A stretch of 64,000 nt of DNA from Hymenopus coronatus. Lineage: Eukaryota > Arthropoda > Insecta > Mantodea > Hymenopodidae. Every line of letters starts with the position of its first letter. Positions within the stretch are counted from its first letter, which is position 1. The translations under genes were made by a program, and so were the position numbers. The notes below the pieces were generated by a model. It saw nothing but the letters and a program-made list of their open reading frames with translations. It was not told where the DNA came from and searched no databases. The DNA lies in assembly GCA_030762935.1 (NCBI GenBank), contig CM060890.1, positions 63,428,765-63,492,764 on the forward strand. The letters run 5' to 3'. Positions 10,926-21,982 of the stretch are shown piece by piece.

Positions 10926-11804
10926 ATATTCCCTGAAATACTTGTATCCACTCCTAATACTATTTCATACGTGTCTTCATTATAATTTAGCTGTTCTTGC
11001 AAGGGGAGGGGCGAACGTAATTAAATACTTTATGTCAGTGAGTGAGCTATTTAAGTCAATGGTGAAAAGCCGAGCGAGTAATCAACTCTCATACTTAGTA
11101 TGAAAATTATATATGAAACAATACACGTGCTCTCTTTCCTATAACCGCATTTCTCTCTCGTGATGGGGCGTACTACACGCAAGATGAACGAGAGAATTTT
11201 TTTTCTTTCCTTTTGCCTTCTTCTGTTAGGACCCTCGGTCAATTTCTGGATCAGTCAATAGCATTCCCCCACACCCTCAATGACAAAAACTGCTCGATTC
11301 GGTCTCTCCATTTTCTCTTGACGAGTTAAGCGAAATTCTTGGGATCCGAGAGAAAGAAAGAATATAGGCTAAAGGATCGGCCAATCTTAGACAAAACCTT
11401 TTCATCTCGTTCTATACCTTTCTTGCCTTACTACCAAAGTATTTAATACTGATAGCTGTTTCTCCCTTTTACCTGATATGATAACACACTATCAAGTCTT
11501 TGCTCTTCAATGACTATTATTTATTCTAGGTGCTAGGTGTAATAAAATAAAGGAAAAACATCATGAATTGTTGACATCCTCATGCGCCTCTTCTAAGAAA
11601 TCTTGTTCCTCGTAGAAATGTTAATCAATTTAACATTTTAAAGAATCTAATTGAAATAAGGTTTCATATTTAAACCGATGGAATTAGACACAAGTTCAAC
11701 ATGTTTTGTAAATTGCGTGTTTGTCTATTTTAAATACAATATCACTCGAAATCATATTTATTCAAACAGAATGACACTGGTTTTCCTCCATTCAAAAAGC
11801 TCTT
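10926..11804. other. Unassigned interval
   Basis: About 0.9 kb with only short ORFs. No transposon, tRNA or satellite signature found. Confidence 0.45.
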
Positions 11805-12240
11805 GGCTTGCTACCTTTCCTTGCCTCTGTAGACCACAGAATCTGAGTCCCAGCTAGGGACGGACGAGAAGACATTTATTACATTACATGTGGAAAACGA
11901 GAAGGTAATCTTTTGCGGTCTACTGTCTACTACATAGAGCCCTGTGTGTCGTCTGAGACTGACATTCGAGAGGTCGTATAATCGATTTCCGCGGCCTATC
12001 TCTCTAACCCATTGTGTTTTTCGGAGGTTTTCTTGGTCAGGAGGCAATGTGGGGCTTCCTGCCTCTTCATTTCACCTCCATTTCAAACAACGGTGGTGAC
12101 CCTCTTCCGTGGCGGTGACTGCGCTCTGGAAATACGGCTCTCGGCGGCAGGATAATGTTGGAAGTCGTTTGTAGACCCAGAGAGTTCGGGTCGCGGGCAA
12201 CTAGCGCTTCCAACGTCGAAAGAACTGCGTGGATTATGTT
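11805..12240. repeat. GC-richer unclassified insert, possibly SINE-related
   Basis: Sharply less AT-rich than its flanks. It contains GAGGTCGTATAATCGATTTC, similar to a box B, and a GGAGGTTTTC motif like those in the SINE bodies here. No second copy was found in the window, so classification is uncertain. Confidence 0.3.
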
Positions 12241-12422
12241 ATGGACCCTCGATTGCATGTGAGATTTGTGGTGGACAAAGCGGCGCAGGGGCGAGTTTTC
12301 TTCAGGTTCTCCGGTTTCCCCCACCATTGCATTTCACCGGTGCTCCATCGTCATTTATCATGTGTCATCGCCTGCGGTGCCACAAGAAGTAAAAGTGGGC
12401 GTTAAACACTGTCAAAAAAAGG
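12241..12422 (+). repeat. tRNA-derived SINE (family 1), 5'-truncated
   Basis: Starts inside the family body at TGCATGTGAGATTTGTGGTG and continues with GACAAAGCGGCGCAGGGGCG, CTCCGGTTTCCCCCACC, the CCTGCGGTGCCA segment and the 3' end GTTAAACACTGTC plus an A-run. The tRNA head is missing. Confidence 0.8.
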
Positions 12423-12780
12423 ATTCTCGACGGTGGTTCTTCTGGTTTCGGCCGTCTGGTTTCGGCCGTCCATTGATATTACTCCCATCTCATCCTATTC
12501 TCCTGGGGTCTGACGTAGATACAATAAACCAATTGTTTCAGTGCGGAATACCCTCCGGCATCACACACGCACTGCACAGTCTACAACACTGCCATAAACT
12601 GTTCAAAACCTTAAAAGACATATTCTCTCTACATATATCTTAAAGCGACTAAGAAAAGAGAAAAATATTACTAATGCAATTTTGTTACAACTATTTTCTT
12701 CCATTTCGCGCAGTTGTGTTTCCTGCTGCGTCTTTACTATCTATTTCAGCCTCATAGATCTCAACAGGAACCCCGGGACT
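12423..12780. other. Unassigned interval
   Basis: Contains a short local duplication, GGTTTCGGCCGTC repeated back to back near 12445-12470. Nothing else recognised. Confidence 0.45.
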
Positions 12781-12787
12781 AGCCATT

Positions 12788-12834
12788 ACTATTATTATTA
12801 TTATTATTATTATTGTTGTTGTTGTTGTTGTTAT
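12788..12834. repeat. (ATT)n(GTT)n compound microsatellite
   Basis: Nine ATT units pass directly into about six GTT units. Confidence 0.95.
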
Positions 12835-13051
12835 TCAACTTCACGTCAAAGACCTTCTGGACTGTTCCGGTTCTTCATTCCACCGCCTTCTTGGTCTTCC
12901 TTCTGATCTGTTGCTTACAGGCAACAATGTTGGCACAGACATTGGTTTATAAAATTTTAATTGGGTTTCCTCTCTTGTTTTGTTTCTTAATGTTCTTCTG
13001 ATTGTTCCACACCTACTTGAAAACGCGATATTTTTATTTACACGCCTTTAT

Positions 13052-13255
13052 TATAATTATAAGAAATATGATTTCCAAGATAGTTAACATCTTCAATGTG
13101 CTTCAATATTATACTATATTTTATAATTTTAAGCAAAATTTATTTGCACATTTTTATCCTAATTATAAGAAATATGGTTTCCAAGATAATTAAAATCACA
13201 AATATGTTTCAATATTATATTATATATTATAGTGTTTACCAAATTGGATCTTTAC
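13052..13255. repeat. Tandem duplication, ~105-bp unit
   Basis: ATTATAAGAAATATGATTTC at about 13057 recurs as ATTATAAGAAATATGGTTTC at about 13162. Both are followed by CCAAGATA and then a CAATATTATA segment. The copies have diverged by several substitutions. Confidence 0.7.
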
Positions 13256-13384
13256 CCTTACAAGCCATAACGGCAGTTTCCTCTGTTCATATATTACGAT
13301 TATACTTCTTGATATTTTGTATGATTTGTACATATCATGTTAAATCTCGCCATCTGCCTCTGCAATAAGCACCTGATATTCAGG

Positions 13385-13386
<2 letters not shown>

Positions 13387-13448
<62 letters not shown>
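13387..13448. repeat. (ATT)n microsatellite
   Basis: About 20 uninterrupted ATT units. Confidence 0.95.
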
Positions 13449-13451
<3 letters not shown>

Positions 13452-13593
13452 TTATATCCTGCCTTTAACTGAAATTTTCGTAGCGACTTTTTACTTTTGA
13501 AAAATAATATTGCATATCGGTAATTGTGTATGCGTTGCCATTGTTTCAGAATTAGTCTGTTTTATACATTGTAAAAACACACACACACGCATT

Positions 13594-13605
13594 TTCTCTC
13601 TCTCT

Positions 13606-13637
<32 letters not shown>
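13594..13637. repeat. (CT)n microsatellite
   Basis: CT-rich tract with two CCCT interruptions, directly after a short (CA)n. Confidence 0.93.
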
Positions 13638-13689
13638 AGTTCTTACTTTCAGATTCTGAGAGATAGGGAAAAATTAGCTAGAGAAAAAT

Positions 13690-13770
13690 TCACACCTCCA
13701 CCCAGGAATCGAGCCTGCGACCCCTTTTACAGCAGGTAGGTGCTCCACCGACCAGTTTCCTGACCTTTGA
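13690..13770 (-). repeat. tRNA-derived SINE head
   Basis: The minus strand reads TGGTCGGTGGAGCACC (box A-like) followed by CAGGCTCGATTCCTGGG (box B GGCTCGATTCC), about 75 bp in all, like a tRNA. The preceding CT/GA tract may be its 3' tail. No full cloverleaf, so a pseudogene or SINE rather than a working tRNA. Confidence 0.5.
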
Positions 13771-15304
13771 CGTTGAAGAATGGTATGCTGCTTTCGGTTA
13801 CCTACATTTTTTCAATGTGTTTTCCATTTTATATTTTTTTAAATTGTGTCCGTCAAAACTATATTATTTAGTTTTCATCAATGTACGTAATTTTATCCTT
13901 CTGCAACCCTTTGCTCTACAAGTGATTTCATTCCAGTGGCATTTATTTTAGCGTGGCATCCTTTTGAGAATACCAAAATATCTAGATAGGAAAGCCAATT
14001 GTAAATTTTTATTTTAGCTTTCAGTAATTTTAACAGTATCTTGTTTACCGTTCCAATGTGGCTTGGAATTTTGTTTAGTTTATTTCATATTCCTCTTTCA
14101 TATAGTTGTATATCCTCCATATTAAACTTTGCGGTTAAATGATGTTTAATGTTATATAATTATTTTAAAAATAGTGGCTTATGTTGTCTAAATTCCACTG
14201 TTTGATCTTTTGAGTATAACAGTTTAGCTCAACTATTAAAGCGTCAATATAATGACTGAGATTAGCCATTTCAACCAATTGCGACCATCTGACTGGAGCG
14301 ACATTGTCGAAACATTTTTTGCAGCTGATGTTCATTTCTTTGAAATCTTGTCACATCTGGCGTTCGTGTGTTTAATCTCCTGTCTTGGTTATTGGTAACA
14401 AGGTGACAATTCAGGCAGCCAATCTTCACTTTTAATAACTGTCAGCTCCACAATTATACTTTCAATTAATTCAGTTACAATGTTTATTTAAAGTTTTATC
14501 TAGGTCATAATGTACTTACTTCAAAATAAGGAGTGAAAATAATCATTATTTTTATTTCTTTTGTATAAGATGATTGCAATAACCTCAAATAAAAAACGTT
14601 TGTTTCCATTTCATGATTAGTTATTAAAAATTTAAATAAAATAATTGTTCTCTATTTCTATTATTATCGATATTCGTACATTGGGTGTAGGCACGGTCGG
14701 CCATATCATCATAATTCAGGAGGCAGTGAAGAAAGAAAAAAATATTTGGTAAATAAACTTGGTCAAATGCGCCTTCTAATATTTGAGCACTAACGTATTA
14801 CAATCATAACTGATAAAATCTCCCTTCCTGTATATTATAAATTATTAATAGCCTATTTCGGTGAATTGTCTTATCAAACACAACAGTGGTTTCGTCTCTT
14901 AGGATGCTTCGTGAATTATAGACAAGATGAAAACACTAGTGGTATTACTTATGATAATATGACAATCCCTATTATCTGACAAATGGTTTAGAGTACAAAA
15001 TCAAGGTGCATGAACTGGTTTATTCATTAAGATGGTAAACCTTTTTGTACTCGCGTATATGTAAAACAAATTGCTAAGACAAAATGCTGCTGTGAGTTGT
15101 AGCTTTAATTAAGGAAGTTATTGATAAAAGTTCCTCCAATATCATTTTTATACTATTTACGCAGTCGCGATATGCCTACAATCAAGTTGAAGCCATCCCT
15201 GTTGTTGTATCAGGTGTACCAAAAACAAATGAAAGCTAAACAAACGATTCTAATCAATTCCAATAGCGCATTGTGGGCTTGCTTTCTCTGCTAAGAGAGA
15301 AAGC
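13771..15304. other. Unassigned AT-rich interval
   Basis: About 1.5 kb with no ORF above 60 codons and no repeat shared with the rest of the window. The longest apparently repeat-free stretch here; may be single-copy host DNA. Confidence 0.45.
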
Positions 15305-15640
15305 TCACATTCCATACAAAAATTCAATATTGAGATTTCACCACAATTGGACGTTTGAATAACAATAACAGAAATTGAAAAGAGAGTAACAAAGACAGTG
15401 AAAGTATGTGTGAGTGCGTGTCTCTGTGTGTTTATATGTGTTCAATATAATTCAAAGAGTCTGATAAATATTAAGCTTTATACTTGGCGCAGATACCTTT
15501 AAGGATGACAGGCGTAGAAATGCAACAATAAGATAATTTAAATAGACATCTCACAAGTCTGCCTCACGGAAGTTTTATATAACTTGGAAATAAGAGATAA
15601 ACAAATACTAATTACAAAAAAACTGTGAAGCTTATTAAAA
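15305..15640 (-). repeat. REP-A remnant, strongly diverged
   Basis: Recognised from cattccatacaaaaattcaa, attgagatttcaccacaatt, a GT-rich stretch at 15402-15440 and taacttggaaataagagata. Large parts are deleted. Confidence 0.55.
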
Positions 15641-16171
15641 ACTTCATTTTAGTATTTTTTTCTTTCCACAGCATTAGCCATTTTTTATATATTTGTTCTA
15701 GAGTACTTACATTTCATCAAAGATAAAGTAATCTAATAGGAGGTATAAAAATATAATTCTGATTTCTTCTACACGAATTCATTGTTAACAAAAATAGACA
15801 TGTTGTATAGACAGTTTTGTTTCCCATCGTGCATTTATATAATTTCATCAGAAATGGAAGTTTTTAAGCATCTTAAATAAATATGTTTGTTTCTATTTGT
15901 GTATATTTACAAGCAAAATGTATAAATATGTAACGAATGACTTACAGCCGGGCAACTTTTTAAGGAATAACGTAAATGCCTTTAAGCAAAAATCTTCGGA
16001 AAAAATGGATGGATAATTTTTGGTTTATTTGCTTAAAGTATCTTTTGGGAATTTTGTTTAAAATATCTCAAGTGTGAAATATTCACATAAAATAACATCC
16101 ATATCGTGAACTGTCTATTAGGTTTGTTCATTTCTGTACTTTTCTACAAGCAATAAAGCAAAAAGTGAAAA
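15641..16171. other. Unassigned AT-rich interval
   Basis: Only short matches to REP-A-like words; no ORF or RNA feature. Confidence 0.4.
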
Positions 16172-16349
16172 AAATCTTAATGTGTTACATTCATATTACT
16201 TTCTGTATATGTTCTTCAAACAAACTATCCTTACAAAAGATTATTCTTTTGTCTACATAATGCTGATCAAGATAAACTTTGACGGAAATGTTATTATTTA
16301 ATTCCTTGTGTGTATTTATTTATTTAATATACAAGTACATAAAAGTCTA

Positions 16350-16482
16350 TTTAACCCGAAGGTATATTAGGGTTAAGGTTGTAACACAAACGAATTTACA
16401 ATATTATTAAGTATTTCATCCGAAGGTACTCTAGGGATATAGTTATAACAAATGAATTTACAACATTATTGAATAAATTAGC
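16350..16482. repeat. Tandem duplication, ~68-bp unit
   Basis: Two units, each CCGAAGGTA then TAGGG, GTTATAACA/GTTGTAACA, and GAATTTACAATATTATT or GAATTTACAACATTATT, in the 3' region of the LINE fragment. Confidence 0.75.
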
Positions 16483-16639
16483 AATAGCTTTATGCAGGTC
16501 ATACTGGTGAAATAAAAAAGTTAATTATGCACATTTAAACAAGAATACTACAATGTATTAGAAATGGAACATAAAACTTTTGGAATTCTCTAAGAAAGCA
16601 TTTTTTTAAATATATTATGAGTGGTTTGTCAAATACAAT

Positions 16640-17400
16640 ATTACAGCAATTTGAATGTGTATTCTATTTTTGTGCTCTAGGACTGGGCAGTGAGATAAAA
16701 GATGTTCAACAGTTTGTTGCTCAGTTGATATCCATTGTGTCTTTGTATCTTTCAAAATAAAAATAAAATTTACCATATCCTGAGAAAAATTCATTTAATA
16801 TGAAGTCTGGAGTGATATTTTTACAGTTAAGACGACATTCGACTGTTTGATATCTCTTGGGGCGGTTCCTTTAGAGCTGGACATACACTGCTCGTATCAA
16901 TGCGATATAATGCACTCCTTAATTTTATTGCTAGCGTAAGATATGGACATAAATTTTAGCTAAACTGGAGGTAGCAACATTTTTTGCCAATTTATCAGAT
17001 CTTTCATTCCCTGCTGTGTCCGTATGGCTTCGTACCAATGCTAACAAATGTGATTCCCATATGATATTAAGTTAGCTGTAATTTCTATTGCCAAAGTATT
17101 TAAATTGTATTTATTGTTTATATCAGTAAATGCAGCTTGAGAATCATTAAGAATGCAACTAACAGAATTTTGAGCTTTGGACCAAATGACGTCTTCCTTA
17201 ATAGCAAAGAGCTATTGTATGTATGATTGTAAATTGAGCACTCCGTAAAGAGTCAAGTGAATTTCACTGCCATTACTGAACAACACAAAAGTGCATCCGT
17301 TTTCATCCACCATTCCATCTCCAGAGAATTACAAACTATCTGTAAAAACCTTAATGTTATGGTTCTAATACAATCATTGAAGTAAACGAAATCATTGAAG
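16640..17400 (-). pseudogene. Retrotransposon RNase H domain, decayed
   Basis: Reading the minus strand across frames gives DENGCTFVLFSNGSEIHLTL, then an LFAIKEDVIWSKAQ segment, CILNDSQAAFTDI, and LVRSHTDTAGNERSDKLAKN. These match the order of RNase H motifs in LINE polyproteins: the glutamate helix, the DSQAA aspartate strand, and the SH-GNE-D C-terminal motif. Further on, QTVEHLLSHCPVLEH resembles the C-terminal tail that follows RNase H in such elements. In intact elements this domain degrades the RNA strand of the RNA:DNA hybrid during reverse transcription. Here frameshifts and stops separate the pieces, so it cannot be expressed whole. Clade not determined; the presence of RNase H separates it from the Jockey-like copy at 36.8-42 kb. 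Confidence 0.75.
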
Positions 17401-17522
17401 TAAGCAGAATATCCGGCAATAGTAAAATGTGCTGCTGTTTCAATCATCAAATTGCAGTCATCATATGCAAGGCCTTTCTATAGCAGCGTTATATTGGCTT
17501 TGGCAATACCAGACAAATATAA

Positions 17523-17743
17523 TTTGCATAGTCTTTAACGCCCGCTTTTACTACACTGATGATGCATCGCATGAAGATGCAGCACCGGTGGAATGTGATG
17601 GTGGGGGAAACCAGAGAATCCAGAGAAAGCCCGCTCTTATGGCGCTTTGTCCACCAAAAATTCCACATGCGGTCGCTTGGAATCGAACCCGGTTCGCCTA
17701 GGTGATAAACGAGAAGGCTAACCACTCTGCCACGGCGCGGCTT
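17523..17743 (-). repeat. tRNA-derived SINE (family 1), complete with target duplication
   Basis: Flanked by AGACAAATATAA at 17511-17522 and 17744-17755, a 12-bp target site duplication. On the minus strand the head GCCGCGCCGTGGCAGAGTGG carries box A, and GGGTTCGATTCCAAG carries a consensus box B. The body then runs through CCGCATGTGGAATTTTTGGT and GACAAAGCGCC to a CGTTAAAGACT 3' end. The head resembles a serine-type tRNA. Transcription would be by RNA polymerase III from the internal promoter. The clean duplication marks it as younger than the LINE it sits in. Confidence 0.92.
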
Positions 17744-18712
17744 AGACAAATATAACGGTTCAACGACTATGATAATTAAAGCAGTATCAGAAGAAATAGT
17801 TTTATATTATTTGATAATTCGCAGAATAAGGCCTCGCTGTATATGTGCTAATGTATACTTAGCCCAGCTCATATAAAAGCATTTTCGAAACACTGAAGAG
17901 CAACAGCTCCTTATAAGTAGAAGGGAAATCTTTTAAAAGCTGTCGCAATGCGATTGTCATTGAAGTTCGTTTTCTTTCCATGATCAAGAGTAAAACAAAA
18001 TAGAGATGAAGCGGGTGAGGACTTCTCGTTTGAAAAAGTTAAAATGTTTTAAAATTGAAACCAATAACAGGGAATATCTCCGTAAAGGTTAGATATGCGA
18101 AAAAATACTTATATGACGTAAATTGTGTGTTATAATGAATTCTACATTTTTGTGTTGTAAGTTTTTGTCTATTTCTTACAATTTAATAGTAATGCAAAAG
18201 TCATTCAAGGTGAAGATATCTTCAGGGGCTATTCCCAAGAAATTCAGAATATACATCTTAATTGCCATGCAAATATCTTTAATATTCAGCATTTTATCGA
18301 AAGTGTTGTACTGTCCACCGGCAGATTCACACACATAAAAGGTGGTTCACCTGTTCCTTATTATTTTTACAGATAGGCAACACTTCATACTCTGAAGTAA
18401 TAAGGTCGAAATTACCGTGCTTGTCGGCCATTTGGTAACCATACAAATCTAGCCTGCTGTTCATCGGAAAATAGACCTTACCAGCAATAGTTACGTCTAT
18501 TCCAAAAACATGAGCTTAATAACTCCTGTTACAGTACATGTTATATCAATAGGATCGCTGCCATATGTTCTGGAACGTAAATTATAATGAATGAATGCTG
18601 AATGAACGGCTTAAGCTACAAAAAGAAGTCCGCAACTGTTATAAAGAGATCAGAAGCGGAGAGGGAGACATGTGTGACACTATACCTACAAGTTTTAACG
18701 CAGCAAGCGGGG

Positions 18713-18800
18713 CAATGATTGTAGCTCAACTAGTTAATTTCATGTTCCCTCATCACCTCCAGTGGTTCGAGTCCCACAGTCTGAGTGCACTTTTTTTCTT
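18713..18800 (+). repeat. tRNA-like SINE head
   Basis: TGTAGCTCAACTAGTTA (box A-like), then GTGGTTCGAGTCCCAC (box B) about 50 bp later, then a T-run that would terminate RNA polymerase III. The T-arm pairs well; the acceptor stem does not. Confidence 0.5.
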
Positions 18801-19375
18801 CTTTATATATTATCCATCGGGGTGCAAAATTAGTTCAGTGTTTGTCATTCTAATAATTTTAGGTATAAACAAAAAGGTAAGATCTCCTGATTTTACGCCA
18901 CTTCATCAGCTAGTCAGGGAGGCCTGCAGGTTCGTACACCCCAGATGTTATCATTTGCCAGATTGTCATTGCAACATGCCCACAACCCTCGAAGGGCATC
19001 ACTTCGAACAGCTGCTGCACTAAAAGGAAAAAGTTTTGTCACTAAGTTTCATGTCGAAAACACTTTATCTAGTGGATATTGAAAAGTTTAAGTTATGGGA
19101 ATTACACCTAATTTTCTCTTCAACTAAAAGTATTGGTGAATACCGATGTATTTGGCACAGTTTGTGATTATCAGCCTAGGTATCTTGTGTAGTTTTCGAT
19201 TTAGAGAAACCCAGAAAATGGGTATGGTTCTGAGTATTATCTGAAATACCTGTTAGTTTTAAAACATTATAATGACACCTGCATATTTAGAAGAAACTGA
19301 ATGAATATGAATGTTCATTTTCATTTCCAGTAAGACTGATTAAGTTAGAATAAACATAAATAAAGAGATCAATAA
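18801..19375. other. Unassigned interior of the 2.4-kb TIR element
   Basis: Overlaps a 142-codon plus-strand ORF (18595-19023) with no recognisable motif. That ORF runs through the tRNA-like segment, so it is unlikely to be a real gene. No transposase catalytic motif found. Confidence 0.4.
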
Positions 19376-20213
19376 AAAAATCTGACGTGTACCATTCACA
19401 TGACTTTCTCCACATCTCTGCAACAAATTGTTGTTAAAAAGCTTATGCCTCTATTTACTTCATGCTACTCGAGAACAAATTAGCAGAAATAGTCTTATTA
19501 CTTGTTTCCTTGTAGGTAAGTAGAAACGAAATAAGGAAGTAGCATAGGTTAAAGTGATAGTCAAAAGCTGGTTGCTATGTGAAGTTCCTTTGTTTATATG
19601 ACAGGATTTGACAAATTCCTATATGAGAAAAGTAAGTTTTTCATAGCTGAAACCAAAAACAATGAATATCTCAAAAACGGACAACTCCTAGAAAAAAATG
19701 TATGTAACATAAATTGTGTGTTTTAACGTGCTCTACATTTCTTGTGCAGTAAGTTTTTATCTAAGTCTTACGGTTTAGCAGTTATGCAAAATTCCGTGAA
19801 ATTTGTCCAGATTAAGTAGTCTTTAGAGGCTATTCCCAGGAAATTCAAGATATACATTTTGTTTTTCAGGTAAATGTTTTTAATATATGATATTTTAATC
19901 AAAATCGTTACGCCATTTTTGCGAAAATCAACATTTGCGAAAAAAGTTCCATGTAAAGGGTAGTTTGGGGTGGGGGGATTTTTTTCAAAATCTTCGTAAC
20001 GCATCTCTGGAAGATACTAAACTTAAATACCAAGTTTTTCGTTTTTGAGTTATCGTGTTCACAGACACACGGACCTTTTTGTGAAAAAAACATGTTTATA
20101 TATAAGGGACCCTAACCATATATTTCCGGTGAAATCTCGGTTTCGAATTTTGGGTGGAGTGCAATACCTTCTCTATACACTATGCACATAGTACATGTAG
20201 AGAAAGTAAAAGA
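19376..20213 (+). repeat. REP-A copy, near full length
   Basis: Head aaatctgacgtgtaccattc; tail tgcacatagtacatgtagag then aaagtaaaag. In this copy the tail inverted repeat to the head (ACTTTCTCTACAT) is intact. It lies inside the 2.4-kb TIR element. Confidence 0.9.
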
Positions 20214-20278
20214 CAAGTAAGCAAGTTAAAAAAGTTCCGATATGCCACCTAGCTTTCTGCCAAATCAGCATGTTGGTC

Positions 20279-20512
20279 GCGCCGTGGCCGAGTGGTTAGA
20301 CCATTCGCCTCTCACCTAGACGTCCGGTCCCAAGCGACCGCATGTGAGATTTGTGGTGGACAAAGCGGCGCTGGGGCGGGTTTTCTCCGGGTTCACCGGT
20401 TTCCCCCGCCATCGCATTCCACTGGTGCTCCATCTTTATTCATGTATCATCAGTGTCACCGCCTGCGGTGCCATAAGTAGTTAGAGCGGGCGTTAAACAC
20501 TACAAAAAAAAC
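20279..20512 (+). repeat. tRNA-derived SINE (family 1), full length
   Basis: Best-preserved head: GCGCCGTGGCCGAGTGGTTA. It continues with CCGCATGTGAGATTTGTGGT, GACAAAGCGGCGCTGGGGCG, TTTTCTCCGGG, CGCATTCCACTGGTGC and the 3' GCGGGCGTTAAACACTAC plus an A-run. AAATCAG occurs at 20262 and just after the A-run, a possible short target duplication. Confidence 0.9.
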
Positions 20513-21030
20513 AAATCAGGAGGAAAGAAGGCGGGGAAAAAATTACCAACGTTTTGGTAAGATTCGAACTTGATTCGAACATCTTGCGACTAATGCTAAC
20601 TTTAACTACCGTTTAACTACGAGGTGTTGCGCCAAAGTCTATAATGTTTATGCATAAAATGGATCTCAGGAACGAAGTTTTCAGGTTAGAATGTAATCTG
20701 CGGGTTGCATAAGACCAGAGAATAAGGGACAGGTGAACCACCTTGTATATACAAATACAAATGTATATAGGGGTATTTTTCTCTAAAAATGCCTTTTATG
20801 GCTTCGGGTTCCTCAAAACATGTATTTGTGGTGAAATGTTGAAATCAAATTTCTGGTTGGAACACAATATCTTCTCTTCCTACTATTTACAATGTACATA
20901 GGCTCTAGAGAAAGTAAAATTAAATAAAAGTTGCAACATATATCTTACAAGAACAATTTTAAAGCAACATGTGCACATGGTTCTCTGTACGCGATTTCCG
21001 TTGACCTCTTGAATGTGAACAAGACACGAC

Positions 21031-21117
21031 TACCCCCCCCCCACCCACCGAGCCGAGCTTGGACAGACTTGTACATTACAATAATGAATTCGGGAACATG
21101 CCTCCCCCCCCCCCCCA
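21031..21117. repeat. C-rich tracts
   Basis: Two long C runs (about 21032-21041 and 21104-21116), otherwise unremarkable sequence. Confidence 0.8.
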
Positions 21118-21169
21118 TCTTAATGGTCTCGCAGACAGCTTATTTTACTGAATTTCTAATTAAAATTTA

Positions 21170-21486
21170 ACAAAATGTATCAGATTTAAGTATACAAATA
21201 TATTTTTATGAAGTTTGTTTTTTTGACTGATATTTACATCCACCCAAGAAAACACGCTTATTGATACTGCGGAGGGATTTCCCCCTCTCATTAAATAATT
21301 TCCCTGAATCGTTAAAGAATTATTCCTTTTACTTTTTATTATAAGCACTATTACTGCTCTCTTTGAAGACACGGAAGACTTTCGACATAAAACGATAGTC
21401 TCCTTGATATCAAGTAAGTTGAACAATAAACAATTCTCATTTTGATTAGCAGAGTTGGCATTTTTTGTTATTATTTCTTTTTAAAT
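21170..21486. other. Unassigned interval
   Basis: AT-rich, short ORFs only; no repeat recognised. Confidence 0.4.
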
Positions 21487-21706
21487 ACAGTTCCGGAGGC
21501 TTGTCAGGACTCCAGTTCCCTATATTTCCTTAGTAGACCTTATTATTCTTAACGTTTTCCTTTTACATGTATATACATAAACATAGACACATTTACAAAC
21601 ACAGAAGCACCCATACCCAAGGCGGGACTCGAACCTACGATCCTGTGCACCACGAAGCGCCAAAGCGAGACACTTTAGCGAGCGCGGCCACCGGGATCGG
21701 CTCATT
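21487..21706 (-). repeat. tRNA-derived SINE, type II (Leu/Ser-like) head
   Basis: The minus strand reads GATCCCGGTGGCCGCGCTCG (box A region), a long variable-arm-like stretch, then GTAGGTTCGAGTCCCGCC with a consensus box B. A body with GTGTTTGTAAATGTGTC and T-rich sequence follows toward 21487. The length from box A to box B suits a long-variable-arm tRNA ancestor. Confidence 0.6.
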
Positions 21707-21982
21707 CAGGGTCATAACCAGCAGTTTGTGCCTGCAATAATGATTGTAGGTTAAAGTATCCGTTAATTAGTACAGGTTTTTGCAACAGTGAGTGTTCTAT
21801 GTCAATCAGCATGAATAGATTTGTGACTAGGAAGCAGGAAGCTGCTAAAAGTGATTTAATCCAGTTTGACTCTCAGGTTAAATAATATTAAAATTCAGTT
21901 AAAAGCCGCAGCTAAAGACGCGAAATATAATCGTGAAAATAAATGTACCAACACCACCACCAGCCACCACAGCCACCACCTT
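21707..21982. other. Unassigned interval
   Basis: No feature recognised. Confidence 0.4.

Larger units (their letters stand above)
16309..17889 (-). mobile_element. 5'-truncated non-LTR retrotransposon fragment with RNase H
   Basis: A minus-oriented LINE 3' part inserted in REP-A. It carries the RNase H remnant described separately, then a 3' region with two tandem copies of a ~68-bp unit (CCGAAGGTA...AATTTACAA at 16355 and 16424). A SINE lies inside it at 17523-17743. The 5' boundary near 17889 is uncertain. Confidence 0.7.
18338..20745. mobile_element. 2.4-kb DNA transposon-like element with 27-bp TIRs
   Basis: Left end AAAGGTGGTTCACCTGTTCC (18338 on) and right end, read on the minus strand, CAAGGTGGTTCACCTGTCCC (20745 back) form inverted repeats matching at 24 of 27 positions. 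TA dinucleotides flank both ends (18336-18337, 20746-20747), the target preference of Tc1/mariner elements. The interior holds a tRNA-like SINE head, a full REP-A copy and a family-1 SINE, all probably later arrivals, so the original element was nearer 1.2 kb. No transposase was recognised in it, so it is likely non-autonomous. Confidence 0.75.
16172..20917 (+). repeat. REP-A copy split into three pieces by later insertions
   Basis: Pieces at 16172-16308 (head, aatcttaatgtgttacattc), about 17890-18337 (body, ccttataagtagaagggaaa to the CA tract) and 20746-20917 (tail, ending tctagagaaagtaaaatt) line up as one element in the correct order. The first gap holds a LINE fragment and the second a 2.4-kb TIR element flanked by TA. 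An internal deletion removed the segment between the 'atattcagcattttatcg' part and the CA tract. Confidence 0.8.

Noticed and set aside
18595..19023. 142-codon ORF
   Set aside because: Runs through a tRNA-like SINE head and a T-run; no motif; not credible as a gene.
16172..20917. Reading each REP-A piece as an independent truncated insertion
   Set aside because: The pieces are collinear, same-oriented, and the inserts between them have their own ends (TA-flanked TIRs; LINE 3' end), so one split copy is simpler.
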